From: Terriglobus roseus DSM 18391
GTDB taxonomy: Bacteria; Acidobacteriota; Terriglobia; Terriglobales; Acidobacteriaceae
Assembly: GCF_000265425.1 (NCBI RefSeq)
Contig: NC_018014.1
Location: 124,001-188,000 of the forward strand
Length of the DNA stretch: 64,000 nt
Direction of reading: 5' to 3'
The notes below the pieces were generated by a model that saw only the letters and a program-made list of their open reading frames with translations, was not told where the DNA came from and ran no database searches. The position numbers and the translations under genes were made by a program. This document shows, piece by piece, positions 33,322 through 41,405 of the stretch; positions within the stretch are counted from its first letter, which is position 1; each line of letters starts with the position of its first letter.

Positions 33322-34303
33322 GTTGGGGACAGGCGCCACAGGCGCGATCTTGAGGGCAGCCATATGGCTGCCCTTTTGTTTTGGGGTGGCGGTGATCGCA
33401 GGGCAGCCGGCGTCGGCGCAGACGACGGGTCTGCCACCAGTGGTGTCGGGCGATTGCAGCGCGAGTAATGCGGGTGTGTTGACGTGTACGAAGTCGGCAG
33501 GCGCTGCCTTTGCGGCGTCGGCGACGGTGGATGCGACGAACGCAGCGAACATCAGCAGCGGGAATCTGCCGGTGGCGCGACTTGCTACGGCTCTTGCTTC
33601 GCCGACGGCGATTGGTGTGACTGCGCCGAACGTTGCGCGCATTGCCGCGGATACCAACAGCACGCAGAACTTTACGCAGTGGTTTACGGCGACGAACGCG
33701 GCCGGGACGGGGACGCAGCCCGGCTCGACCGGTATCTCGCCGGGGCTGAGCTGCGAGGGGTTCTGGACGGTGGTGAGTGGGACGACCGTTCGTGCGAGCG
33801 CGACGTGCGTGGATGGTGCGACGAACTTCTATTGGTTCTCCGCTGCGGCGGCGGCCTTCGGAAGCGAGGCGTGGACGCAGCGGGCGAGTCTGAATGCATC
33901 GGGAACGCTTGCGCTGAGTGGGGCTTCGGCGAACTTTCTGGGACGAACGATCTCGGTTGCGAATGGGACGGCGTCGGCCGGGGCGAATACGGCGTCGGTC
34001 GACTTCAGCAGCGGTGCGCGGTTGCGAGGGGGCGGTGCTACGTCGACGACTTATGGCTCGTCGATGCTGTTGTCGGAGACGAGTACGGGTGTGGCGGGAG
34101 CTTCGTTTGCGTGCTCGGGCAGCAGCGGGACGGGGACCACTGCGGGAAGCTGCACGAGCAGTGTGAACCTGGTGCAGCCGCTGTACACACCGGCTTCCTC
34201 GACGGAGAGCTGCACTGCCGGGAAGTCGTGGGACGATGCGAACTTTCACTACGTCTGTACGGCGACCAACACCATCAAGCGTGCCGCACTGGCTGCCTTT
34301 TAG
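33314..34303 (+). CDS. Second secreted fibre-like protein
   Basis: 329 residues. The signal peptide (about 1-36, 'ILRAAIWLPFCFGVAVIAG' then ASAQ) precedes a beta-rich protein with 'VDATNAANISSGNLPVARLATAL' (about 73-95), the same motif as near the end of the preceding protein. The C-terminus is cysteine-containing and ends in 'YVCTATNTIKRAALAAF'. It could be a fibre tip, a chaperone-like extension or a shortened paralogue of the first fibre. The ATG overlaps the preceding stop region. A perfect hairpin with a T-tract lies inside the signal-peptide coding part (33354-33382). Confidence 0.7.
   Translation: MSKLGTGATGAILRAAIWLPFCFGVAVIAGQPASAQTTGLPPVVSGDCSASNAGVLTCTKSAGAAFAASATVDATNAANISSGNLPVARLATALASPTAIGVTAPNVARIAADTNSTQNFTQWFTATNAAGTGTQPGSTGISPGLSCEGFWTVVSGTTVRASATCVDGATNFYWFSAAAAAFGSEAWTQRASLNASGTLALSGASANFLGRTISVANGTASAGANTASVDFSSGARLRGGGATSTTYGSSMLLSETSTGVAGASFACSGSSGTGTTAGSCTSSVNLVQPLYTPASSTESCTAGKSWDDANFHYVCTATNTIKRAALAAF
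33354..33382 (+). terminator. Terminator-like hairpin inside a signal-peptide coding region
   Basis: GGGCAGCCATATGGCTGCCC is a perfect 20-bp palindrome followed by TTTTGTTTT. It lies 40 bases inside the second fibre-like gene and could work as an attenuator; alternatively the true gene start is further downstream. Confidence 0.6.
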
Positions 34304-34317
34304 AAAGGTGGACGGCG

Positions 34318-35763
34318 ATGGACGCGGATGGGTTGGAGGAGTTGCGCAGGGTGCTCGATGACCCGATCGGCAGCGTGCTGTTTGCGGAGGAGTGCATCGT
34401 GGTGCGGGATAAATGCGGCGGTGCGGTGCCGCTGATCGCGAATCGCGCTCAGCGATCGTTTGCGAGGCGTCGCGGCACGGAAAACATCGTGCTGAAGGCG
34501 CGGCAGATGGGGATGAGCACGTGGATCGCGGCGCGGTTTCTGTTGCGGACGATGCTGGTGCCAGGGACGACGACGCTGATGGTGGCGCATACGCGGGAGA
34601 GTGCGGAGGCACTGTTTGCGGTGGTCGCGCGGATGTGGGAGAACCTGCCCACGGATCTGCGCGAGAGTGTCGGCGTGCGCGGCCGCGCGCGGCTGGGGCA
34701 GTTTACGTTTCCGGCGGTGGATTCGGAGTTCCGAATTGCAAGTGCGGCGGAGCCGAATGCGGGTCGCGGACTGACGGTGCATCACCTGCACTGCAGTGAG
34801 GTGGCGCGATGGACGGGCGATGCGGCGGAGACGCTGGCGGGGCTTCGGGCGGCGCTGGCTCCGGGGGGTGAGCTGGTGCTGGAGAGTACGCCGAATGGTG
34901 CGTACGGCTGCTTCTACGAGCAGTGGCAGCAGGCGGAGGCGAGCGGCATGGTGCGGCACTTCTTTCCGTGGTGGTGGGAGCCGGCGTATGTGGGTACGCC
35001 GGTTGCGGAGACCACGGAGGAGGAAGCCGTGCTGGCTGCGCAGCATCGTCTGTCGGCGAGGCAGATCGGATTTCGACGGGAGCTGGCGCGGCGGTTTGGG
35101 GCGATGCGGCCGCAGGAGTTTGCGGAGGATGCGGTGAGCTGCTTTCGCGAGAGTGGTGCGTGTTTCTTTGACCGGGAGGTGCTGGTGGAACGAATGAAAG
35201 AGGTGGCCGCACCGGTGGAGTTGCGCCGCGGAAAGGCGCTGCAGGTGTGGCTGCCGGCGGTGCCTGGAAGGAAGTATGTTGCGGGTGTGGATTCAGCGGG
35301 TGGTGGGAGCGAGGGGGATTACAGCGCGGTGCAGGTGATCGATCTTGCGACGGGGATGCAGTGTGCGGAGTTGCAGGCCCGGATGCCGACGCGCGACCTG
35401 GCTAAGGCTGCGGCAGATCTCGCTCGTGAGTACAACGGCGCGACGCTGGTGGTGGAGCGGAACAGTATCGGTTCGGCGGTGCTGGCTTACCTGGAGCAGG
35501 AGCTCGGCGTGACAGTGTATGCGGGGCGGGATGGTCTGCCGGGCTGGTCTACGGATGCGGCTTCGCGGCCGCGCATGTTGAGTGAGCTGGCGGTACTGCT
35601 GTCGCAGCGGCCGGAGCTGTTTCGGAGCGAGCGGCTGCTGGCGGAGTGTCGGAGTTTTGTGGCGGATGAACGGGGGCGGGCGGCGGCCGCTCGTGGGTCG
35701 CATGATGACCTGGTGATGAGTATGGCGATGGCACAGGCGGTGCGCGGAATGAATGCTGCATAG
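34318..35763 (+). CDS. terL: Phage terminase large subunit
   Basis: 481 residues. The ATPase domain has the Walker A variant KARQMGMST (60-68), the Walker B region 'LTVHHLHCSEVARW' (E161) and the coupling motif ESTPNG (189-194). The C-terminal RNase H-like nuclease has D325 (VAGVDSAGGG), E380 (LVVERN) and D463/D464 (SHDDL). All key residues are present, so it is probably active. It would pump DNA into the capsid through the portal and cut it. AAAGGTGG precedes the ATG. Small terminase is not recognisable, as in many phages and gene transfer agents. Confidence 0.93.
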   Translation: MDADGLEELRRVLDDPIGSVLFAEECIVVRDKCGGAVPLIANRAQRSFARRRGTENIVLKARQMGMSTWIAARFLLRTMLVPGTTTLMVAHTRESAEALFAVVARMWENLPTDLRESVGVRGRARLGQFTFPAVDSEFRIASAAEPNAGRGLTVHHLHCSEVARWTGDAAETLAGLRAALAPGGELVLESTPNGAYGCFYEQWQQAEASGMVRHFFPWWWEPAYVGTPVAETTEEEAVLAAQHRLSARQIGFRRELARRFGAMRPQEFAEDAVSCFRESGACFFDREVLVERMKEVAAPVELRRGKALQVWLPAVPGRKYVAGVDSAGGGSEGDYSAVQVIDLATGMQCAELQARMPTRDLAKAAADLAREYNGATLVVERNSIGSAVLAYLEQELGVTVYAGRDGLPGWSTDAASRPRMLSELAVLLSQRPELFRSERLLAECRSFVADERGRAAAARGSHDDLVMSMAMAQAVRGMNAA

Positions 35764-35780
35764 CGATTCGCATCGGGCAG

Positions 35781-36692
35781 ATGGATGGCGTGTGCGTTGC
35801 TATGCTGCCGGTGAGGATTTTCGATTTGGCCGTTCAGGCAGTGCAGGCGATACGCAGAATGCGCGGTGGGGCGCAGAGCCAGTTGATGCTGGGAGCGGAT
35901 GGCAAGCTGTGGGTGGTGAAGTTTCGGAACAATCCGCAGGGGTCGCGGGTGCTGGCGAATGAGCTGATCGCTACGCGGCTGGCGGAGGCGGCGGGACTGT
36001 CCGTGCCTGCGTGCGATGCGGTGGATGTGAGCGGATGGCTGATTCGAAACTCGCCGGAGATGTGGGTGGATGTGGGTCGCGGGGAACGTACGTTGTGTGC
36101 GGAGGGGTTGGCGTTTGGGTCGCAGTTTGTGGGTGGGCTGATGCCGGGGCAGGTGGTGGACTATCTGCCGGCAGAGCAGGTGAGCGAGCTGCGCAATGTG
36201 CGGGAGTTCGCGGGGATGTTATGCATCGATAAGTGGACTGGGAACAGCAATGGGCGGCAAGCTGTGTTTGCGCGTGGGCCGCGGGAACGGAAGTATCGGG
36301 CGGTGTTTATCGACCAGGGATATTGTTTTCATGCGAATGAGTGGCGGTTTCCGGATTCGCCGCTGCGTGGGGTGTATGCGTCGAATGCGGTGTATGAGGC
36401 GGTGACTGGATGGGAGAGTTTTGAGCCGTGGATCTCGCGCGTTGAAGAGATGGAGCCGGGGATCCTGTGGAGCATTGCGGAGGTGGTTCCTCCGGAGTGG
36501 TATGGTGGCGATCCTGCTGAGTTGGAAGTGTTGATGGAGCAGATGTTGAAGCGGCGCGGGCGTGTGCGAGAGTTGATCACGGCGTTTCGGGAGTCGGCGC
36601 GGATGCCATTCCCGAATTGGGGATCGGTTGGGCGGGTGGTTGTGCCGGTTGGGTTTGGGGTGGGTGGTGTGGAGTCTAAGTTTGTTATGTAG
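35781..36692 (+). CDS. HipA-like kinase (HipA_2 type)
   Basis: 303 residues. Kinase-like elements are visible: K47 in 'GKLWVVKFRNN', the catalytic loop 'CIDKWTGNSNGRQ' with D150 and N155, and metal-binding D178 in 'VFIDQGYCF'. It lacks the N-terminal HipA extension of classical HipA toxins, which fits the HipA_2 family. HipA kinases phosphorylate protein substrates and cause dormancy; HipA_2 targets are unknown. The gene lies between the terminase and portal genes with a DUF3037 gene directly after, an association seen in other bacteria. An ATG at 35802 is an alternative start. It looks like a cargo cassette in the packaging module. Confidence 0.8.
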   Translation: MDGVCVAMLPVRIFDLAVQAVQAIRRMRGGAQSQLMLGADGKLWVVKFRNNPQGSRVLANELIATRLAEAAGLSVPACDAVDVSGWLIRNSPEMWVDVGRGERTLCAEGLAFGSQFVGGLMPGQVVDYLPAEQVSELRNVREFAGMLCIDKWTGNSNGRQAVFARGPRERKYRAVFIDQGYCFHANEWRFPDSPLRGVYASNAVYEAVTGWESFEPWISRVEEMEPGILWSIAEVVPPEWYGGDPAELEVLMEQMLKRRGRVRELITAFRESARMPFPNWGSVGRVVVPVGFGVGGVESKFVM

Positions 36693-36759
36693 GCACTTCG
36701 TGCTGTTCTCGACGCCCTTCGGGCGTGATGGACACCGCACACTTGATTTGGGGTGATGT

Positions 36760-37587
36760 TTGCCGGAACGGATTCAGTGCGAGTTTCACCTGCTGCGGTA
36801 TGTGCCGGATGCGGTGAAGAACGAGTTCGTGAACATTGGCGTGATGCTTCGCGAGGCGGGGCGCACGGAGACGACTCGCGTGCGGTTTACGCGGGACTGG
36901 TCGCGTGTTCGTTGCATGGATCCGGATGCGGACACTGCTCTGCTGGAGGCGATGGAGGGCGAACTGGCAGCGCGGGTGCGCGATGGTGGCTCGGGGTCGA
37001 AGCCGGTGCTGCAGATGCTGGAGGAGTCGCTTTCTACCTCCGTGCAGATGACGGAGAGTCGCGGTGCTCTGGCGGAGAGCGTGCCTGCCGAGATGGAGCA
37101 GTTAATGCGGCTGTATGTGGAGCCGATGCGGGAGCGGGTGGTCCGGCGTAAGTCTGGGCGTGCTGGGATTGCGGCGCAGATGCGGTCGACGTTTGAGCGT
37201 GCGGGTGTTTGGGAGCTGATGCGGAAGCGCATTGCTGCCAGCCAGTACACGCGGCCTGGTGATCCGTTGAAGATCGATTGTGGCTATCGACCCAATGGGG
37301 TGATCCGCATGTTCCAGGCGGTGTCGCTGGAGGGCGATCTGGAGGCGGCCAAGGTGCTGGCTTATTCGGCGGATCGTCTGCGCGCGGGAGTGCGGCGGGT
37401 GGAGGATGCTTCGCTGGATCTGGCGGCGGTTGTGGAGCCACTGCGTGGGGTCGTTGAAGGCAGTGGTGAGGCGGAAGATCGGTATCGGTTTGGTGTGGAG
37501 ACGATGGAGGAGCAGGGGTTGCGGGTGCTGACGGTGGCGCAGTTGGCGGGCGCGGCGGAGACGGCTCGTAAGGAGTTGCGGGTTTAG
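36760..37587 (+). CDS. DUF3037 domain protein, partner of HipA-like kinase
   Basis: 275 residues, TTG start with GGGGTG upstream. The DUF3037 domain spans about 1-130 ('MPERIQCEFHLLRYVPDAVKNEFVNIGVMLREAG', 'VRFTRDWSRVRCMDPDADTALLEAMEGELAARV'). The C-terminal half ('RKRIAASQYTRPGDPLKIDCGYRPNGVIRMFQAVSLEGDLEAAKVLAYSADRL') is conserved in longer members. Biochemical function is unknown. Its recurring neighbour is a HipA_2 kinase, so it may be substrate, antidote or regulator (inference). A short hairpin-rich gap of 67 bases separates the two genes. Confidence 0.82.
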   Translation: MPERIQCEFHLLRYVPDAVKNEFVNIGVMLREAGRTETTRVRFTRDWSRVRCMDPDADTALLEAMEGELAARVRDGGSGSKPVLQMLEESLSTSVQMTESRGALAESVPAEMEQLMRLYVEPMRERVVRRKSGRAGIAAQMRSTFERAGVWELMRKRIAASQYTRPGDPLKIDCGYRPNGVIRMFQAVSLEGDLEAAKVLAYSADRLRAGVRRVEDASLDLAAVVEPLRGVVEGSGEAEDRYRFGVETMEEQGLRVLTVAQLAGAAETARKELRV

Positions 37588-37600
37588 GGATTTGTATTGG

Positions 37601-37657
37601 GTTATCGCGCTTCGCGCGATAACCCACCCTTTGCTTCGCAAAAGAATGGGGCACCCG
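37601..37657. repeat. REP-like two-hairpin unit inside the phage cluster
   Basis: TTATCGCGCTTCGCGCGATAA, then CCCACCCTTTGCTTCGC...GAATGGGGCACCCG. It is nearly identical to the second unit of the array at 40024 and to chromosomal copies outside the cluster. Confidence 0.7.
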
Positions 37658-37683
37658 ATTTTGTGGACCGAGAGTTTGTACGA

Positions 37684-37709
37684 GGCGTGGCCATGGGCTG
37701 CGCCTTTTT
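37684..37709 (+). terminator. Intrinsic terminator before portal gene
   Basis: GGCGTGGCC-atg-GGCTGCGCC stem (two wobble pairs) followed by TTTTTGTTTT, ending about 20 bases before the portal start. Confidence 0.75.
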
Positions 37710-37730
37710 GTTTTGGAAGGGAGGTTCCGA

Positions 37731-39113
37731 GTGGGGGTAGTGGACCGGATGCGTGGTGCGCTGCGCGGTTGGAAGAGTGATGGGTTGGAGGCGGCAGTAG
37801 CGGAGGGAGTGCGGAAGACGGCGATGTTGCCGTCAATGCTGACGCCCTTGGCGCGAAGCGCATGGCGGCCTGCGGGTAACGTGCATGCGCTGCCGAAGGC
37901 TACGCCGCAGAACCTGCGGCGCTTTGCGGAGATGCCGATGGCTCGCCGTGCGATCAACGTGGTGAAGGATCGCATCAGCAGCATGGACTGGCAGGTGCGG
38001 GCGAAGCGTGATGTGGCTGTTACGGAGGAGGTGGCGGCGCGGATCAGGGCTCTGCGCTGTGCGCTGGAGCAGCCGAATCCGCAGGACAGTTTTCGCACGT
38101 TGCTGGAGCCGGTGCTGGAGGACATCCTGGTGGGTGGCTTTGGTGCGGCGGAGGTGGAGCCGACGGGCGACGCGCTGCAGCCGGTGCGGCTGTGGCCGGT
38201 GGATGGCGCGACCGTTGCCATGGATGTGGCCTGGAATGGGGACAGCGATGCGCCGCGGTATGTGCAGACGGCGTTGGGAGCGGCTGCAGGTGTGCCGTTG
38301 CTGGATCGCGAGTTGATGTATGTGCGGCTGAATCCGCGGACACATACGCCGTTTGGCCTGGGGAGGCTGGAGGTTGCGTTTGAGACGCTGAACCAGTTCC
38401 TGACGGCGAATCGTTATGCGGGCAAGCTTGCCTCGAACAGTGTGGTGCAGTATGCGCTTTGGCTGGATGAGGCGACGCCGCAGCAGCATGAGCGGCTGAT
38501 TCACTGGTGGCAGGACGAGGTGGAAGGTACGGGGCAGGTGCCGATTCTTTCGACCGCGAAGAAGCCTGAGGTGTTGCGCTTTGCCGGCGGTACCGACGCA
38601 GACCTGCGGCTGCAGTGGCAGACCTTTCTGCTGCGCATTGTGGCGAATGCGTTTGATCTGCCGCCGATGCTGCTGGGCCTGGAGCACGATGTGAATCGCA
38701 GCACCGCGAGTGAGATGGCCGAGCAGGCGTTTCAGTCGGCGATTGTGCCGGTTGCGAAGCTGCTGGCGGAGCACATAACGCGCGACGTCATCGGCAAGGC
38801 GCTGGGTTGGGACGATGTTGAGTTTGTCTTCAGCGATCTGTTGACGCGTGACTCGACCGAAGAGGCGGATCTGCAGATCAAGCTGCTACAGGCGGGCGTG
38901 CTCACGGTTGCGGAGGTTCGTGCGATGCGTGGGCTGGAGGCGTCGACGGTTGGTCCCAATGGTTCAGGAGATGGGGGAATGAGTGCAGCTACAGGCGATG
39001 GCGACTCTTTCCGTAACAACAACGAAAACGGCGAAGGGAGCAGCAGTGCAGCTACGCGGAATGGCAGTGGAGTTTCCGGCGGTGAACAATCATCCGAATC
39101 GGGTGCCGTTTGA
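37731..39113 (+). CDS. Phage portal protein
   Basis: 460 residues from the GTG with AGGGAGG six bases upstream. The sequence has portal features: 'RRFAEMPMARRAINVVKDRISSMDWQV', 'EPVLEDILVGGFGAAEVE', 'YVRLNPRTHTPFGLGRLEVAFETLNQFL', 'NAFDLPPMLLGLEHDVNRSTASEMAEQAFQSAIVPVAKLLAE'. The portal forms the dodecameric DNA channel at one capsid vertex and docks the terminase. The last 45 residues are Gly/Ser/Asn-rich and overlap the start of the next gene. Family assignment (HK97/SPP1-like) is by pattern only. Confidence 0.88.
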   Translation: MGVVDRMRGALRGWKSDGLEAAVAEGVRKTAMLPSMLTPLARSAWRPAGNVHALPKATPQNLRRFAEMPMARRAINVVKDRISSMDWQVRAKRDVAVTEEVAARIRALRCALEQPNPQDSFRTLLEPVLEDILVGGFGAAEVEPTGDALQPVRLWPVDGATVAMDVAWNGDSDAPRYVQTALGAAAGVPLLDRELMYVRLNPRTHTPFGLGRLEVAFETLNQFLTANRYAGKLASNSVVQYALWLDEATPQQHERLIHWWQDEVEGTGQVPILSTAKKPEVLRFAGGTDADLRLQWQTFLLRIVANAFDLPPMLLGLEHDVNRSTASEMAEQAFQSAIVPVAKLLAEHITRDVIGKALGWDDVEFVFSDLLTRDSTEEADLQIKLLQAGVLTVAEVRAMRGLEASTVGPNGSGDGGMSAATGDGDSFRNNNENGEGSSSAATRNGSGVSGGEQSSESGAV

Positions 39114-39654
39114 GGGTGTGTTGACGCTGGTGGATTCGCCGAGTGACAAAGCGCCGAGTGGTGCACGTGGACATCGCGTGGTGTTGACGCGGGATGCTGC
39201 GGAGACGGCGTTGCCGAGTCTGATGGGCATGGCTGTCGACTTCAAGACGGGATGGGATGGGCATGATGCGAAGCAGAAGTGCGGCATCATCACGGCGGCA
39301 CACATTGAGGGCAATGCCGTACATGTGAGCGGTTACCTGTTTGCGCGGGACTTCGCCGAGATGATGACGGAGATGCGTGCGCATGGGGATGAGGCGTTGG
39401 GCATGAGCTATGAGCTGGCCGATGCGCATGTGGAGAACATGCGTGCGGAGACCTGGCGGCTAACGCGCGCAACGTTTACGGGCGCGGCGATTCTGCTGCG
39501 GACGAAGGCGGCGTATCGGAACACGAGCTTTCGCGTGGCGCGTGCGGGGAGTGTGGCTGCAACGTGTTCGACGCGACGGATGCGGCCGCGTGAGGATCGT
39601 GCGCCGGCGATGCGGCCTGTGCCCGTATTGACAGAACGCAGCGCAACAAGATGA
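39046..39654 (+). CDS. Probable prohead protease
   Basis: 202 residues from the GTG that has GGGAG six bases upstream; an in-frame GTG at 38983 would add 21. The core 'PFEGVLTLVDSPSDKAPSG', 'GMAVDFKTGWDGHDAKQKCGIITAAHIEGNAVHVSGYLFARDFAEMM' and 'DEALGMSYELADAHVE' fits a herpesvirus/HK97-type assembly protease, with H in DGHD and S in GMSYE as candidate catalytic residues. It would trim the scaffold or capsid protein after assembly. It overlaps the portal gene by 68 bases and is followed at once by a small acidic gene. Family call is tentative. Confidence 0.65.
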   Translation: MQLRGMAVEFPAVNNHPNRVPFEGVLTLVDSPSDKAPSGARGHRVVLTRDAAETALPSLMGMAVDFKTGWDGHDAKQKCGIITAAHIEGNAVHVSGYLFARDFAEMMTEMRAHGDEALGMSYELADAHVENMRAETWRLTRATFTGAAILLRTKAAYRNTSFRVARAGSVAATCSTRRMRPREDRAPAMRPVPVLTERSATR

Positions 39655-39665
39655 GGGAGATCGAG

Positions 39666-39962
39666 ATGGAAGAGGAGATCAGGATGGAAGTTCTTGGGCC
39701 GATTGTGGCGACGGAGTCGACGCCGACAGAAGATGCGATTGCGGAGCTGGATCGCCGGATTCGTGCGATGGAGTCGGCGATTGGGGATCTGCGTAGTGTG
39801 AAGGCGCAGGAGGGTTCGGTGGGTCGGAAGACCATGGCAGCCTTCGCGGCTAAGGGTATCGAAGCGCAAGCGGGTTCGGTGGATGAGGCTTTGCGGAGTT
39901 TGAGTCTGGAGCAGCGGATTGCGGTGAAGAGCGGGCTCATGCGCGCTGGGATGCTGGTGTAA
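39666..39962 (+). CDS. Small helical protein, possible scaffold
   Basis: 98 residues from the ATG with AGGGAG upstream; an ATG at 39651 overlapping the previous stop is an alternative. A coiled-coil-like stretch ('AIAELDRRIRAMESAIGDLRSVKAQEG') is followed by 'VDEALRSLSLEQRIAVKSGLMRAGML', which is seen in small proteins between protease and capsid genes. A scaffold or assembly role is likely from position; I do not recognise a family. Confidence 0.6.
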   Translation: MEEEIRMEVLGPIVATESTPTEDAIAELDRRIRAMESAIGDLRSVKAQEGSVGRKTMAAFAAKGIEAQAGSVDEALRSLSLEQRIAVKSGLMRAGMLV

Positions 39963-40205
39963 GTCGCGCTTCGCGCGATAACCCACGTCTCAAACGCGAG
40001 ACGTGGGGCACCCGCTAAGTCAGGTCGCGCTTTGCGCGATTAACCCACCCTTTGCTTCGCAAAGAATGGGGCACCCGGGGTAAGGTAGGTCGCGCTTTGC
40101 GCGAGACCCACACATCCGCTTTGCGTATGTATGGGGCACCCGATGTTTAAGGGTCGCGCCGTGCGCGATACCCACCTCTCAGGTGCGAGACGTGGGGCAC
40201 CCGGT
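39963..40205. repeat. Tandem array of four REP-like units
   Basis: Units begin at 39963, 40024, 40089 and 40153 (steps of 61, 65 and 64). Each has a GTCGCGC...GCGCGA hairpin, then a CCCAC...GTGGGG or CCCACC...ATGGGG hairpin, then CACCCG. Inner sequences differ, so units are related but not identical. The array fills the gap between the scaffold-like and capsid genes; no coding is seen in it. Confidence 0.75.
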
Positions 40206-40225
40206 TTGGGTGGTTAGTAGTACGA

Positions 40226-40252
40226 GGTGCGGCTTTTGGCTGCGCCTTTTTT
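40226..40252 (+). terminator. Intrinsic terminator before capsid gene
   Basis: GGTGCGGC-ttttg-GCTGCGCC stem with wobble pairs, then TTTTTT. It ends about 30 bases before the capsid start codon. Confidence 0.75.
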
Positions 40253-40282
40253 GTTGTTCGAGATAAGGGAGATAGGAAGAGC

Positions 40283-41254
40283 ATGATCGCACAGTTCAAG
40301 GACATTCACGCAGCGGCGGACTACATCGGACCTGGCGCTTTGGAAGTACCGCATTTTCAGACGGAGATTACGGACATTGTTCGTCGTCGGGGCGTCTTCG
40401 GTCAGCGGATCAAGCAGGTGCCGGCTACGGGGCATCCTTCGCGCTTTTTTGAGGAGATGGGTATCCCGGCGCCTTCGGCCTCCGCTGGGTTTGTCGACCC
40501 TCGCAACATTGTTGCTCCGGTGGTTGCGCCCACGCGTGTGGAGCGTTCGGTGCCGTTGAAGGCGCTGGTCGCGCAGTTGAACTACAACCTGTTCGATATG
40601 GAGATTGGCGCGCAGCAGAGCCAGTTTGCGTATCTGCAGGCGAAGGACCTGGCGGACACGGTGGAGGGCGTCATGCGCACGCATGACCTGGCGCTTTGGA
40701 ATGGCGCCGACACCAGTCTGAGTACGCCGACGAGCACGCAGTACTTCGGTGCCGCGGCGCAGATCGTGGCGGGTGGCAACACGACCACCATCGGCACGAC
40801 GGCGAGCATTGTGGACGGCCTGAAGAGCGCCGTGGCGCAGATGGTTGCGAACAGCAACTATGCCGTGCGGCCCACGGCCATCTATGCGAACCCGGTGCTG
40901 CTGGACCTGATCGACCGCGAGATGAAGGCGGAGTTCAACGTAGTGCTGAGCAGCAAAGAGGTGCAGGGCGGCGTGACGGTGAAGACACTGTCGACGCAGG
41001 CGGGTGACCTGCCGCTGATTCCGGAGTGGACGCTGGGTTATACGGGCACGCCGGGTTCCGGGTCGGCTGTGCTGCCGGCGTACATCGTGACGGAAGACAT
41101 GATCGAGTACCACTGGCTGACCGACCCGAATCCGCGTGTCTTTCAGCTTGGTACGCCGGGTTCGCTGGCTTCGCAGTATGTCGTGTGCAAGTTTGGCGGC
41201 CTGGTGGTGAAGGGCGCGGGCTATGCGCACTACCAGGTGCTGGTCGATCGCTAG
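40283..41254 (+). CDS. Major capsid protein
   Basis: 323 residues. It has the look of an HK97-fold capsid protein of the encapsulin/phage E type: an N-terminal arm ('FGQRIKQVPATGHPSRFFEEMGIP'), a long spine-helix region ('LAVDTVEGVMRTHDLALWNGADT'-like, about 118-145), 'RPTAIYANPVLLDLIDREMK', and a C-terminal P/A-domain strand set ('YHWLTDPNPRVFQLGTPGSLASQYVVCKFGGLVVKGAGYAH'). It has no signal peptide. It is the shell-forming protein of the cluster. It is preceded by a terminator and the four-unit repeat array and followed by a strong terminator, so it may be a separate high-level transcript. Confidence 0.8.
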   Translation: MIAQFKDIHAAADYIGPGALEVPHFQTEITDIVRRRGVFGQRIKQVPATGHPSRFFEEMGIPAPSASAGFVDPRNIVAPVVAPTRVERSVPLKALVAQLNYNLFDMEIGAQQSQFAYLQAKDLADTVEGVMRTHDLALWNGADTSLSTPTSTQYFGAAAQIVAGGNTTTIGTTASIVDGLKSAVAQMVANSNYAVRPTAIYANPVLLDLIDREMKAEFNVVLSSKEVQGGVTVKTLSTQAGDLPLIPEWTLGYTGTPGSGSAVLPAYIVTEDMIEYHWLTDPNPRVFQLGTPGSLASQYVVCKFGGLVVKGAGYAHYQVLVDR

Positions 41255-41270
41255 GAGTCGCGTGAAGGAC

Positions 41271-41310
41271 AAGGGGGAGTGGTTTGATGCCGCTCCCCTT
41301 TTTCTTTTTT
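41271..41310 (+). terminator. Intrinsic terminator after capsid gene
   Basis: AAGGGGGAGTGG and CCGCTCCCCTT arms are followed by TTTCTTTTTT. This is a strong factor-independent terminator. Confidence 0.9.
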
Positions 41311-41319
41311 CGCTCGGCT

Positions 41320-41345
41320 TTCATTTCGATCTTTATGGAAATGAA
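41320..41345 (+). promoter_or_regulatory. Inverted repeat with a third half-site
   Basis: TTCATTTC (41320-41327) pairs with GAAATGAA (41338-41345), and GAAATGA recurs at 41370-41376 within a repeated TATGGAAATGA. The two alternative pairings could give a switch just before the connector gene. Function unknown. Confidence 0.3.
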
Positions 41346-41405
41346 TGCAGCTTCGTTTTGATGTATATGGAAATGAGTCTTCGGGCTCAGGAAGGGTTGT
41401 GAGCG

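Noticed and set aside
39963..40205. CRISPR array
   Set aside because: Units repeat every 61-65 bases, but the repeated parts are hairpins that diverge in sequence, with no unique spacers of constant length and no cas genes.
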